DNA of 64,000 bases from Neorhizobium sp. JUb45 (GTDB lineage: Bacteria; Pseudomonadota; Alphaproteobacteria; Rhizobiales; Rhizobiaceae), in the NCBI RefSeq assembly GCF_004343585.1, contig NZ_SLYW01000006.1:169956-233955 (forward strand). Reading direction: 5' to 3'. Every line of letters starts with the position of its first letter. Within the stretch, counting starts at the first letter, position 1. This document shows positions 1 to 8,390 of this stretch, piece by piece. The translations under genes were made by a program, and so were the position numbers. A model generated the notes under the pieces. That model was not told the origin of the DNA. It ran no database searches and saw only the letters and a list, made by a program, of their open reading frames with translations.

Positions 1-669
1 GATGTCGAGGAGATTTTCTTGTACGGGGTCGGAGACCATTTTGGCGTCCCATGGCCGGGTCTGCTTCTCGATGAGCTTGCGGATCAGCGGCAGCATTGCC
101 TTTTCCGGCTTTTCCTTGCCTAACCCTTTGAAATAATCGGCCTCGTCTCTGACCTCGTCGCCATATCTGAGGGTCCAGAGCACGATACCCTTGCCGCGTG
201 GTTCCAGCATCACCGCCCGTTCTCGGCGGCCCAGCACCAGTCGGGAGATGCCGACCATTTTCTGCTTGTCCATTGCGGCGCGAATGACCGCGAAGGCCTC
301 GTCGCTCACCTTGTCGTTCGGTGTCAGGTAATAGGGCTTGTCCAGCCAGATCCAGTCGATCTCGTCGCGTGGCGCAAATGTCGAGATGTCGATGGTCTTT
401 GTGCTCTCCAGCGCCACATTGTCGAGGTCGTCGTCTTCCAGCATGACGTAATCGTCCTCGCTGCGCTGATATCCTTTCACCTCGTCCTTGTCGCGAACCG
501 GCTTGCCCGTGCCCGAATCCACGTACTGGCTGAGCACCCGGTTGCCGGTATCGCGATTGAGGGTGTGGAACTTGACCTTGTCGCCATCAGACGTCGCAGG
601 CGTCATTTCGACCGAACAGGTGACCAGCGAAAGCTTCAGATAGCCTTTCCAATAGGGGCGCAGTGCCAT
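1..669 (-). CDS. ku: Ku protein (3' end beyond window)
   Basis: Bacterial Ku homodimers bind double-strand DNA ends and recruit ligase LigD for non-homologous end joining. The translation starts MALRPYWKGYLKLSLVTCSV, the typical Ku opening, and continues through Ku core blocks such as TLNRDTGNRV and KPYYLTP. About 223 codons are visible before the window edge, so the C-terminal tail is missing. The ATG at 669 follows an AGGAG ribosome site. The gene lies 15 bp after the stop of a second ku gene on the same strand, so the two are probably co-transcribed. Several rhizobia carry multiple ku copies. No ligD is visible in the window. Confidence 0.93.
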   Translation of the reverse strand, partial: MALRPYWKGYLKLSLVTCSVEMTPATSDGDKVKFHTLNRDTGNRVLSQYVDSGTGKPVRDKDEVKGYQRSEDDYVMLEDDDLDNVALESTKTIDISTFAPRDEIDWIWLDKPYYLTPNDKVSDEAFAVIRAAMDKQKMVGISRLVLGRRERAVMLEPRGKGIVLWTLRYGDEVRDEADYFKGLGKEKPEKAMLPLIRKLIEKQTRPWDAKMVSDPVQENLLDI

Positions 670-684
670 GTAACGATCTCCTGC

Positions 685-1557
685 CTATCCTGCTTTCTGA
701 CGTGACGTGTTTTCGGATGATTTGGGCGCCTTTTTGCGTGCGCTGTTGGCGTTCGCAGACTTTGGCTTGCTGGTGGATTTCTTGGAAGCGCCAGCGCTGT
801 CCCTCAAGGCCTGCAGCAGGTCGCTCGGTTTCGACGCCTTGACGGCCTTCGGCTTCTTGAACGGCTTGCCCTCGATCTTGGCCTTGACCATTTCGGCCAA
901 GGCTTCCTCGTATCGATCATCGAATTTGGATGGATCGTAGCCGCCCTTTTTCGTGGCGATAATATGCGACGCAAGATCGAGCAATTCCTTGTCGATTTTT
1001 ATATCCGGCATATCATCGAACGCCTCGTCGGCTGAGCGGACCTCGTAATCAAAGTTCAGCGTCGTGCCGATCAATCCATCACCATGGGGGCGAATCAGAA
1101 CCGTTCGCAGACGACGAAACAGCACGGTACTCGCAATCGCCGCAACCTTGGCTTCCTTCATGCCGTCACGCAACAGGGCAAACGCCTCCTCGCCGGATGT
1201 CTGAGGTGCGAGATAATAGGGTTTGTCGAAGTAGACATCATCGATCTCGTCGCATGCGATGAACGCATCAATGGCAAGTGTCTTGTCGCTGTCGGGAATG
1301 GCGGCTGCGATTTCCTCGGGCTCAAGGACGACATATCGGCCATTGCCGGTCTCATATCCCTTTACCTGGTCGTCATGTTCGACTGCATCGCCAGTCTCGC
1401 TGTCGACAAATTCCCGGCGCACGCGATTGCCCGTCCTGCGGTTGAGGATGTTGAAGCTGATCCGTTCCGAAGAGGAGGCCGCTGTGTAAAGTGCCACAGG
1501 GCAGGAAACCTCACCGAAGGTAATATGTCCTTTCCAGTTCGCACGCGGTGCACTCAT
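685..1557 (-). CDS. ku: Ku protein, second copy
   Basis: A complete 290-residue Ku homologue for non-homologous end joining. It opens MSAPRANWKGHITFGEVSCP and keeps the core blocks NILNRRTGNRV, VKGYE and YFDKPYYLAP. After about residue 235 the tail is rich in Lys, Ser and Ala, as in many bacterial Ku proteins, where such tails bind DNA and contact LigD. An AAGGAG site lies 9 bp before the ATG. It is clearly diverged from the neighbouring ku, so the pair is not a recent tandem duplication. This gene is the promoter-proximal one. Confidence 0.95.
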   Translation of the reverse strand: MSAPRANWKGHITFGEVSCPVALYTAASSSERISFNILNRRTGNRVRREFVDSETGDAVEHDDQVKGYETGNGRYVVLEPEEIAAAIPDSDKTLAIDAFIACDEIDDVYFDKPYYLAPQTSGEEAFALLRDGMKEAKVAAIASTVLFRRLRTVLIRPHGDGLIGTTLNFDYEVRSADEAFDDMPDIKIDKELLDLASHIIATKKGGYDPSKFDDRYEEALAEMVKAKIEGKPFKKPKAVKASKPSDLLQALRDSAGASKKSTSKPKSANANSARKKAPKSSENTSRQKAG

Positions 1558-1655
1558 CTCGGCCTACTCCTTACACTGTCGTTTCATAGAACCGAATGGC
1601 CCACGGAATCGTTCCGCAAGATTGGCTTTGCGGAGTTGATCGATGGCGAGGCCGT

Positions 1656-2030
1656 TCACATCGGGTGCGCCGGTGGCCGTTGGGTCATTCGCACGCGAAC
1701 ACCCGCATGCCCAACGCGGCGTGTTTCCGATACCTGTGCAGACTGATGTTCGCAGGCGGCTATCTTTAAGGATCTGATTTCCGCGGCAGCCTGCAGAAGC
1801 GCTGATGCAATCTCTACGTCGGTGAAGGCCGGGACCGCCCGTGCCATTGTCATCATGTCGATTGCGACATCCTGACCCTGGCCATAGGAGGCAAGACCGA
1901 CGCATTCGCGCATATCTCGGATCGTTTCATAGGAAATATCGAGGAGGCAGGCCCGTGTAGCCTCTGGCAACCGATCAATACGGTTGGCAGCCTTCACGAG
2001 CGCGGCAACAAAGTCTGATGCATTCTGCAT
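1656..2030 (-). CDS. small hypothetical protein
   Basis: A 124-residue frame reading toward the ku pair, ending 98 bp before it. I do not recognise the family. The first 85 residues (MQNASDFVAALVKAANRIDR...) look like a compact helical protein rich in Ala and hydrophobic residues, while the tail is Arg/Pro-rich and may be disordered. No signal peptide or membrane segment is visible. The ATG at 2030 has a GGTGATG sequence just upstream as a weak ribosome site. Coding status is likely but unproven. Confidence 0.5.
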   Translation of the reverse strand: MQNASDFVAALVKAANRIDRLPEATRACLLDISYETIRDMRECVGLASYGQGQDVAIDMMTMARAVPAFTDVEIASALLQAAAEIRSLKIAACEHQSAQVSETRRVGHAGVRVRMTQRPPAHPM

Positions 2031-2208
2031 CTCATCACCATGACCTTTATATTCTGGTCTGACCTAACACGAACTGGCGTGAATCAGTTCCCTTAGGGCA
2101 TTACTTGCAAACCGCCGGAGACCTTGCGACGCGCTAAAATGTTTGACGATTGCCGCAACCTTTTCATTCATCCTGCATTATCGGCGCGCATTGCAGGAGA
2201 CGAGAAGA

Positions 2209-2436
2209 ATGAAGGTGATCGAGGACTGGCTCGAGGATAAGCTGGCAGCGCGAAAAATGGTGCTGGGATATGTCGAGGATGCCAGCGAGTTCAGCATGCT
2301 GGCGGGAGCTTTGCGAGCCGAGGCGCAAGCGGCGGGCTATAGTCCCAACATGTTGGTCAAGGCATGCGGTGGAGACATCTGCTCATACCTGATGCAGGTA
2401 ACGCAACGTACGGACATGCAGATAGCGGCTGAGTAA
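2209..2436 (+). CDS. small hypothetical protein
   Basis: A 75-residue frame starting MKVIEDWLEDKLAARK. I chose the ATG at 2209 because an AGGAGACGAG ribosome site precedes it closely; an upstream in-frame ATG at 2143 has none. The product is acidic and probably all helical, with one Cys-containing segment (MLVKACGGDICSYLMQ). Small single-domain proteins of this kind are common in Rhizobiaceae; a relation to the DUF768 group is possible but I cannot confirm it. No operon partner is evident. Confidence 0.5.
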   Translation: MKVIEDWLEDKLAARKMVLGYVEDASEFSMLAGALRAEAQAAGYSPNMLVKACGGDICSYLMQVTQRTDMQIAAE

Positions 2437-2581
2437 CGTGTGGCCTTTGGAAGCGCGTTATAGCTCCAGACTGTTTACAGACTTTAAGATAGTAAGATGA
2501 TGCCAGTTCTTTTTGGGACAAGCCTGTGACAGCAGGCATAATTCATTTTCGGCTCGCTCGAGGCCAGTCAGTTCATCATAA

Positions 2582-2890
2582 AAAACTGGTCACGTCATTG
2601 CATTATGTGCCTTCAGCGCGATTTATCCCGGGCCCGGCTTGCATGCTGGGATCTTTCTGAAGGAGCTTTACGTGACCCGGAATTGTCGCAGCGCCGGTCT
2701 CGGTAAGGCATTGATGCGAGAGCTTGCGATCATCGCCCGACAAAGAAATCTAAAGCGCATCGACTGGACTGCCGATGCGGACGATAAGCGTCTTCTGCAA
2801 TTCTACGATGAGCTGGGCGGCACACGCCGGCCCGAAAAGCTGTTTTACCGTCTGGATGGCAACGCTCTTCTCCGGCTGGGCGAAGGTTAG
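2582..2890 (+). pseudogene. GNAT acetyltransferase remnant
   Basis: About 102 open codons match the C-terminal two thirds of a GNAT N-acetyltransferase. The fragment carries FSAIYPGPGLHAGIFLKELY, then the acetyl-CoA loop RSAGLGKALM, then IDWTADADDKRLLQFYDELG, a common GNAT ending. A stop at 2579-2581 closes the frame directly upstream, and I could not find the usual first 40-50 residues in another frame. The only later start is a TTG at 2639 without a good ribosome site. I read this as a 5'-truncated gene. A short expressed protein cannot be excluded but would lack the substrate-side strands. Confidence 0.6.
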
Positions 2891-2997
2891 CCGAAAATGG
2901 CTTCCTTCAATGCATCACCGAAAGACCGGTGGCAGACTCTATTGCCGTTGCGTGTTGTGCAGATTTTTGCAGAACGGCAGCCCTGCCGGCGGTTTGA

Positions 2998-4242
2998 TCA
3001 TTGACGGGTAATGGTGGGTCCGCCGAGCAGTTGCGCCCTGGGTCTGAGAAACGTCTTTATCCCGTTTTTCCAACCTGCAAGTGCAAGCACCGACGACCTG
3101 ATGGCCCCGTACAAGTCGGTTGTGTCTAGGATCACAATGTCCGCCGGTCCGCCGATTGCCAGCTTATGCTTTACCCCCATGATTGCTGCAGCCTTCGCCC
3201 CAACCATGTCAAACACCAGCTCGATGTCTGCATCACGGGAAAGCTGCATGACATTGGCATAGAGATTGGCCATCCTCGACAGCGACGCGTCACCGAACGG
3301 GGTGAACGGGTTCAATACGTTGTTGGTGGCAATGGCCGTTCTGACGCCAAGGGCTGCGAGACGGTGCGCCGGCGTGATGCCGCGCGGAATGTTTGACGTA
3401 TATTGCCGCCCCGTCAGAAAAAGGTCCGTCGCCGGCAGGACGGTCAAAGCGATGCCAGCATCGGCAAGTTTATGGCCGATTTCCGCAAGTGCCGACGGTT
3501 CCAGCGCAGAAAGATTGGTGACATGGCCGATCGTGACGCGACCGCCGTAACCGTTCTGCCGTGTCGCCTCGATCACCGCCGGCAGGTCCGTTTTTGTCGG
3601 ATCAAGACTGAAGTCGAGATGGAAATCGATATCCACGTCGTGTGTTCTGGCGAGCGCAAAAATCCTGCGGATATGTTCGGCCGGATCGGCATCGGTATAG
3701 GGGCAGCCGCCGATCAGGTCCGCACCCGAACGGAGCGCCTCGTCGAGCATGGCTTCCGTCTCCGGTTCCTGCGTCAGGCCTTCCTGCGCGAAAGCACAGA
3801 TCTGGATGTCGATCGCAAATGCATAGTCTTCCCGCACCCGCTTGATCGCCTCGAACGAGCGCATGCCGGCCCGCGGATCGATTTCGACAAAGGTCCGCAT
3901 ACGGTTGGTACCGTGCTGGATCGCCCTGGCGACAAGCGCCGCCGCCCGTTCGTAGACATCCTCCTCGGTAAAGCCGGCTTTTGCCTGCGCCGTTTCCCGC
4001 ACCCCCTCCTCAAGCGTGCCGGCGCAGATCGTGCAGCGATCCAGAATGCAGGCCTTGTCGAGGTGGATGTGACTGTCGACGAAACCCGGAAAGGCGAAGG
4101 CGCCGTCGAGATCCTCTTCCTCCACAGCCTCGCAACGCAGCCCCGGCGCAATTTTCGCGATAAGGCCGTCCTGGATGGCAATATCGACAGGATCGGGGTG
4201 TTGGGCGGTGCGAACGTTGCGCAGCAGAAGATCGACTTTCAT
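2998..4242 (-). CDS. cytosine deaminase-like amidohydrolase
   Basis: A 414-residue metal-dependent amidohydrolase related to cytosine deaminase (CodA) and imidases, probably cytoplasmic. Metal ligands are visible as H58/H60 (DSHIHLDKA), H208 and H240. Two positions that are catalytic acids in CodA differ: the Glu of HxxE reads Phe (HLDF, residue 211) and the distal Asp region reads ATNNVLNPF with Asn. Activity may thus be altered, or this may be normal for its clade. The ATG at 4242 starts 2 bp after the TGA of the upstream gene; a GTG at 4248 overlaps the ribosome site and is less likely. It is last in the GntR/GGT operon, pointing to hydrolysis of an imported amide or cyclic compound. Confidence 0.82.
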   Translation of the reverse strand: MKVDLLLRNVRTAQHPDPVDIAIQDGLIAKIAPGLRCEAVEEEDLDGAFAFPGFVDSHIHLDKACILDRCTICAGTLEEGVRETAQAKAGFTEEDVYERAAALVARAIQHGTNRMRTFVEIDPRAGMRSFEAIKRVREDYAFAIDIQICAFAQEGLTQEPETEAMLDEALRSGADLIGGCPYTDADPAEHIRRIFALARTHDVDIDFHLDFSLDPTKTDLPAVIEATRQNGYGGRVTIGHVTNLSALEPSALAEIGHKLADAGIALTVLPATDLFLTGRQYTSNIPRGITPAHRLAALGVRTAIATNNVLNPFTPFGDASLSRMANLYANVMQLSRDADIELVFDMVGAKAAAIMGVKHKLAIGGPADIVILDTTDLYGAIRSSVLALAGWKNGIKTFLRPRAQLLGGPTITRQ

Positions 4243-4244
4243 AC

Positions 4245-5816
4245 TCACTCCAATAGGGCGATGGCGCAGCCATCGCTGCGCGGATCATGCGCGCCTTCCA
4301 TCCCGCCGTCATCGCCGATGCGAATGACGCCGGCCTGTCCGGAAAGAGCACTCAAGGCCGGGATAGTGATGACCTCGTGGCCGCGGGCGGTGAGCGTGGC
4401 GAGAACATTGTCGCCGACCGATTGTTCGATCTTCAGGTTGTCGCGACTGTCGGAAAAGGTGCGGCCGAGCAGAAAACGCGGAGCCGAGAGCGCAGCCAGC
4501 GGATCGAGACCGTGGTCGATCAGACGGCTGAGCAGCACGGTCAAAGTCTGCGGCTGACCGTCGGCCCCTTGTGTTCCGTAAAGAAGATGCGGACGCCCGT
4601 TCTTCAAGCCTATGCCCGGATTGAGCGTGTAGAAGGGGCGTTTGCCGGGCGCAAGCACATTGGGGCTTTCGGGATCGGTGCTGAACGCGGCCCCGCGGTT
4701 CTGCCAGATGATGCCGGTATCGGGTAAAAGGACGCCGCTGCCCCAGTCGTAATAGGTGCTCTGCAAAACGCTCGCGGACCGGCCCTCGCCATCGACGGCG
4801 GCAAGATAGACCGTATCGCCGGTCTGGAAACGGTGCGGCCATGGCAGGGCGGCTTTGGGATCGATGGCAGCCGCCTTGTGTGAGAGGGTTTTGGCCGCGA
4901 TCCATTCGCCACATTGCTGCGCGACAAAATCCGGATCGGCGATCTGGCCCCGGTCGATAAAGGCCTGTTTCACCGCCTCGACGCAGAAATGGTAGAAATC
5001 CGGGGATGTCGGATCCACGTCCTGCATCGGAAAACGGGAGAGGATGCCCATGATGGCAAGCGTCGAAATACCCTGGGAAGGGGGTGGCGGTGCCAGAAGT
5101 GTTATGCCGCGATAATCGATGGATACCGGATCGGCGAGCGTGGCTGCCGTTTTTATCAGGTCGCCCGCACGGATCGGGCTGCCGGCTTTCTCAAGGGCGA
5201 CTGCAATCCGGTGCCCGGTGTCACCCTCATAAAATTCGCGGTGCCCGTGCAGCGCGATCGCTTCCAGAACAGTGGCAAGCTGTGGCTGACGCTGCTCTCC
5301 TTCTGTCACGAAAGCGCTGGCGACACCCGGCCAGTTTTCGATTTCTCCGTTGCGGAAGGCATGCCAGTGCCGTTGCGACTGGCTGACCGGAAAACCGCCG
5401 GCCGCCAGTTCGATCGCATCGGCAAGCAGCGCTCCGAGGGTTTCCTTGCCCTGCCAGTTGTCTGCGGAAAACCGCAGTGCCTCGCCCCAGCTGTCGATCA
5501 CGGCCGCGGTCGTCAGCGCCGAAAGCGGCCCGCGTGCCGGGATCGTTTCCAGCACCGGCAGTTCGGCTGCGGCCTGGCCGATGCCCATGATCGCCTTCTG
5601 CCGTCCCTGCCGGTCGGCGACGATCCAGATCGCATCGCCGCCGAGCCCGCAAAAATGCGGGTAAACGACGGTCAGCGCGGCGCCAGCCGCAATCACCGCC
5701 TCGATTGCCGTGCCGCCGCGGCGCAATACCTTGGCGCCGGCCTCGCTGGCGCGCCTGTGCGGGCTCGTCACCATGCCCTGCCGGGACCGTGCCGCTGAAT
5801 TCGCCGTCTGGTCCAT
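4245..5816 (-). CDS. gamma-glutamyltransferase family protein
   Basis: A 523-residue member of the gamma-glutamyltransferase (GGT) family of N-terminal nucleophile hydrolases, which cleave gamma-glutamyl amide bonds after self-processing at a Thr. The GGT opening (GMVTSPHRRASEAG) is present, and the nucleophile Thr lies in GDTVYLAAVD. The usual GGNAVDA reads GGTAIEA here, so it is a divergent branch. No signal peptide is seen, which suggests a cytoplasmic enzyme, unlike classical periplasmic GGT. The ATG at 5816 directly follows the regulator's TAA; longer starts would run through the regulator. Exact substrate unknown. Confidence 0.85.
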   Translation of the reverse strand: MDQTANSAARSRQGMVTSPHRRASEAGAKVLRRGGTAIEAVIAAGAALTVVYPHFCGLGGDAIWIVADRQGRQKAIMGIGQAAAELPVLETIPARGPLSALTTAAVIDSWGEALRFSADNWQGKETLGALLADAIELAAGGFPVSQSQRHWHAFRNGEIENWPGVASAFVTEGEQRQPQLATVLEAIALHGHREFYEGDTGHRIAVALEKAGSPIRAGDLIKTAATLADPVSIDYRGITLLAPPPPSQGISTLAIMGILSRFPMQDVDPTSPDFYHFCVEAVKQAFIDRGQIADPDFVAQQCGEWIAAKTLSHKAAAIDPKAALPWPHRFQTGDTVYLAAVDGEGRSASVLQSTYYDWGSGVLLPDTGIIWQNRGAAFSTDPESPNVLAPGKRPFYTLNPGIGLKNGRPHLLYGTQGADGQPQTLTVLLSRLIDHGLDPLAALSAPRFLLGRTFSDSRDNLKIEQSVGDNVLATLTARGHEVITIPALSALSGQAGVIRIGDDGGMEGAHDPRSDGCAIALLE

Positions 5817-5817
5817 G

Positions 5818-6507
5818 TTATTCGGACGCCGACATGTAGCGGTTGAGGATTTCGGCGATATCGGGACCATCGTCCTTGTCATCTGTCTTGGCACGGTCTT
5901 CGACGGCATGCAGGTGATGGTCCATGATCCGGCTTGCGGTTTCCGGGTCCTGTTCCTTCAGTGCCTCGATCAGCTGCACGTGCTCGTCGATGCCGCATTC
6001 GGCGGAATGCGGGCGGCCAAAACGGGCAAGGATCAGCGACGAGCGCGAGACGACCTGGCTGATGAAGTCGATCAGCAGTTTCGAGCCGGTGAGTTCGGCA
6101 AGCAGGATGTGGAACTCGCCGGCAAGCCTGATCGAGCGGGGCGAGGAGGCCTGAAGCGCTCTTTCCTCCTCCCTGACATGGCTGATCAGCGCATCGATGC
6201 CATCGCGCGGCATGCGTTTGCACAGCCTTTCGATCACCTCGCGTTCGAGGCAGCGCCGCAAGGCGAACACTTCCTCGGCCTCTTCCAGCGTCGGCATGGC
6301 GACGGCGGCGCCACGGTTCGGCTTGATCTCGACAAGCCCGTCGGAGGCAAGCCGTAAGAGCGCATTGCGCGCACTCGTACGGCTGACGCCAAACGTATCG
6401 CCGATGGAATCCTCCGGCAGTTTGGTGCCCGGCTTCAACGCCTGTTCAAGTATGGCTCGGCGAAGCGACGCATAGATCGCATCGCTTCTGCTGAGATTCG
6501 TGGACAT
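5818..6507 (-). CDS. GntR-family regulator, FCD type
   Basis: A 229-residue transcription factor. Residues about 10-75 form the GntR winged helix-turn-helix (IGDTFGVSRTSARNALLRL). The rest is an FCD ligand domain with the expected His-rich metal sites (EFH, EHV, MDHHLHAV). FCD regulators usually repress and are released by a small carboxylate or amide ligand. The ATG at 6507 has an AGAAAGG site 9 bp upstream; an ATG at 6534 lacks one. It heads the leftward operon and faces the ABC operon across 240 bp that hold two perfect ATTGCATGCAAT palindromes, its likely operators. Confidence 0.9.
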   Translation of the reverse strand: MSTNLSRSDAIYASLRRAILEQALKPGTKLPEDSIGDTFGVSRTSARNALLRLASDGLVEIKPNRGAAVAMPTLEEAEEVFALRRCLEREVIERLCKRMPRDGIDALISHVREEERALQASSPRSIRLAGEFHILLAELTGSKLLIDFISQVVSRSSLILARFGRPHSAECGIDEHVQLIEALKEQDPETASRIMDHHLHAVEDRAKTDDKDDGPDIAEILNRYMSASE

Positions 6508-6525
6508 CGCTGTCGACCTTTCTCC

Positions 6526-6533
6526 TGCATGCA
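6526..6533. promoter_or_regulatory. TGCATGCA core near regulator start
   Basis: An 8-bp palindrome TGCATGCA identical to the centre of the two full 12-bp sites to its right. It lies about 20 bp before the regulator's ATG, close to its ribosome site. It may be a weak autoregulatory site or chance. Confidence 0.35.
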
Positions 6534-6580
6534 TTTTCTACGCATATTGCACAAAAAGTGTACGGCATCCAGTCCAATAA

Positions 6581-6592
6581 ATTGCATGCAAT
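6581..6592. promoter_or_regulatory. candidate GntR operator, site 1
   Basis: Perfect 12-bp palindrome ATTGCATGCAAT in the divergent intergenic region. FCD-type GntR proteins typically bind short palindromes of this length. The identical sequence recurs at 6719-6730, 138 bp away. This copy lies on the regulator-promoter side. Binding is inferred. Confidence 0.65.
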
Positions 6593-6623
6593 TTTGTGTT
6601 GATCTTGTATTCGTTCTGATTTA

Positions 6624-6652
6624 GCCTCCTCTCAATCCGACAGAGAAGAGGC
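6624..6652. other. leader hairpin
   Basis: Imperfect inverted repeat with 10-bp arms (GCCTCCTCTC and GAGAAGAGGC, one mismatch) and a 9-nt loop, between the two operator sites. There is no T-run after it on the plus strand, so it is not an obvious terminator. It could be a leader structure or incidental. Confidence 0.3.
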
Positions 6653-6718
6653 AAAAAGCCGCCTGCTGGAGCGGGTAACAACGTCATGCGATCCAGCTTC
6701 AGGCGCCGCCCTGTGGAT

Positions 6719-6730
6719 ATTGCATGCAAT
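6719..6730. promoter_or_regulatory. candidate GntR operator, site 2
   Basis: Second perfect ATTGCATGCAAT palindrome. It ends 3 bp before the GAGGGG ribosome site of the binding-protein gene, so bound regulator would block transcription of the rightward ABC operon. Together with site 1 it could support looping across the intergenic region. Confidence 0.65.
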
Positions 6731-6747
6731 CCGAGGGGAATCTATCA

Positions 6748-8301
6748 ATGCAATTATCGAAAATCCTGGTCGCGGGCGTTGCCCTGTTCGCCACGGCAAT
6801 GCCGGCAACGGCCGCAACCCTGAAATGGGGTGCATCGCGCGATATCAGCTCGCTCGACCCCTATTCCTATGGCGACAGTTTTGCGCTCGGTGTTCTCAAC
6901 CATGCATATGAGGGGCTGGTCCGTTACGACCGCAATCTCAAGATCGAGCCGGCGCTGGCCACATCCTGGGAAATCGTCTCGCCGACAACCTGGCGCTTCA
7001 AGCTGCGCGAAGGTGTGAAATTCCACAATGGCGCGGCTTTCACCGCCGAGGACGTGCAGGCCTCGCTGCTGCGCGCATCCAATCCTAAATCGCCGCTACG
7101 CGGCAATATCCCGGCCTACAAGGGCTCGCGGGTCATCGACGCGCACACGATCGAGATCGATGTCTCCGCCAATTATCCACTGTTGGCCAACGACCTGACG
7201 ACGATCTACATTTTCGACGCCGGCTGGCTGAAGGACAACAATGCCGAAGCCCCGACCGATGTTGGTTCCGGCACGGAAGGATATGCCACCTACAATGAAA
7301 ACGGCACCGGTCCGTTCAAGGTCGAGAGCCGCCAGCCGGATGCTAAGACGGTTTTTGTCAAGTTCGATGGATGGTGGGACAAGCCCCAGCACAATATCGA
7401 TCGGATCGAACTGACGCCGATCGCCTCGCCGGCAACTCGCGTTGCAGCACTTCTGGCCGGCGATATCGACTTTACCGATCAGGCGCCGGTGCAGGACCTG
7501 CCGCGGCTTGCGGCCTCGCCGGAGGTCAAGGTGCTGGAAGGCACAGACCTGCGCACCGTGATGATCGGCTTTTCCCAGCGAGACCAGCTTCTGTCGGGCG
7601 CGGCAAATCCGATGAAGGATCTGCGCGTGCGCCAGGCGATGCAGCTTGCCATCGATCTCGACCTCATCAAGAAGAAGGTCATGCGCGGCAAGTCGCGCAA
7701 TGCCGGTGCACTCGTCGCGCCGCAGATCCCCGGTTACGATGCTGCGCTCGATACACCTGTGAAGGCCGATCCAGAAAAGGCCAAGGCGCTTCTGAAGGAA
7801 GCCGGCGCAGAAGGGTTCGAGTTCGAGTTCAACTGTGCCGACAGCCTCGTCAACGAGGAGCAGATCTGCCAGGCGGTTGCCTCCATGTGGTCGCGTGTCG
7901 GGCTGAAGCCGAAGCTCGATCAGGGCACGCGCGCGGTGCAGACGCCAAAACGCTCGTCGGGCAAGGTCGATGTCTATACGCTCGGCTGGGCAACGCTGCC
8001 GATGCTCGATACCTACAGCCTCACCTCGCAGGTGCTGCACACCAAGGAGGGCTCTTTCGGTATCTTCAACTGGGGCGGCTGGTCCGACAAGGAATTCGAC
8101 AAGGTGACGGAAGCCTCGGCGGTCGAGCTTGACCAGACAAAACGTCTGGCGATGGAAGCGCAGTCGCTGAAGATCGCCAAGGATCACGCCCTGATGATCC
8201 CGTTGCACCAGCAGCCGCTTGCCTGGGCGACAAGTGCGAAGGTTCAGGACTTTCCGCTGTTTTCCGACAACCTTCCCCGCCTGTGGCTGGTGAAGATGTG
8301 A
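6748..8301 (+). CDS. peptide-type ABC substrate-binding protein
   Basis: A 517-residue periplasmic solute-binding protein of family 5 (DppA/OppA type). It captures the substrate and delivers it to the two permeases encoded next. A Sec signal peptide is clear: MQLSKILVAGVALFATAMPA, with cleavage near ATA-ATL. Family hallmarks include LREGVKFHNGAAFTAEDVQA and the GTGPFKV block. The ATG at 6748 has GAGGGG upstream; the in-frame ATG at 6724 sits inside the operator palindrome and is unlikely. It is first in a seven-gene operon with amidohydrolases, so the ligand is probably an amide-bearing or opine-like compound rather than an ordinary peptide. Confidence 0.9.
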   Translation: MQLSKILVAGVALFATAMPATAATLKWGASRDISSLDPYSYGDSFALGVLNHAYEGLVRYDRNLKIEPALATSWEIVSPTTWRFKLREGVKFHNGAAFTAEDVQASLLRASNPKSPLRGNIPAYKGSRVIDAHTIEIDVSANYPLLANDLTTIYIFDAGWLKDNNAEAPTDVGSGTEGYATYNENGTGPFKVESRQPDAKTVFVKFDGWWDKPQHNIDRIELTPIASPATRVAALLAGDIDFTDQAPVQDLPRLAASPEVKVLEGTDLRTVMIGFSQRDQLLSGAANPMKDLRVRQAMQLAIDLDLIKKKVMRGKSRNAGALVAPQIPGYDAALDTPVKADPEKAKALLKEAGAEGFEFEFNCADSLVNEEQICQAVASMWSRVGLKPKLDQGTRAVQTPKRSSGKVDVYTLGWATLPMLDTYSLTSQVLHTKEGSFGIFNWGGWSDKEFDKVTEASAVELDQTKRLAMEAQSLKIAKDHALMIPLHQQPLAWATSAKVQDFPLFSDNLPRLWLVKM

Positions 8302-8390
8302 CCCCGCGACCCTCGCTGCGGTCCAAACGCGGTGGGGGGATTGCTTCCTGTTGAACGGATCGACCCGGATATCCTGGCCAAGGAGCGCCC

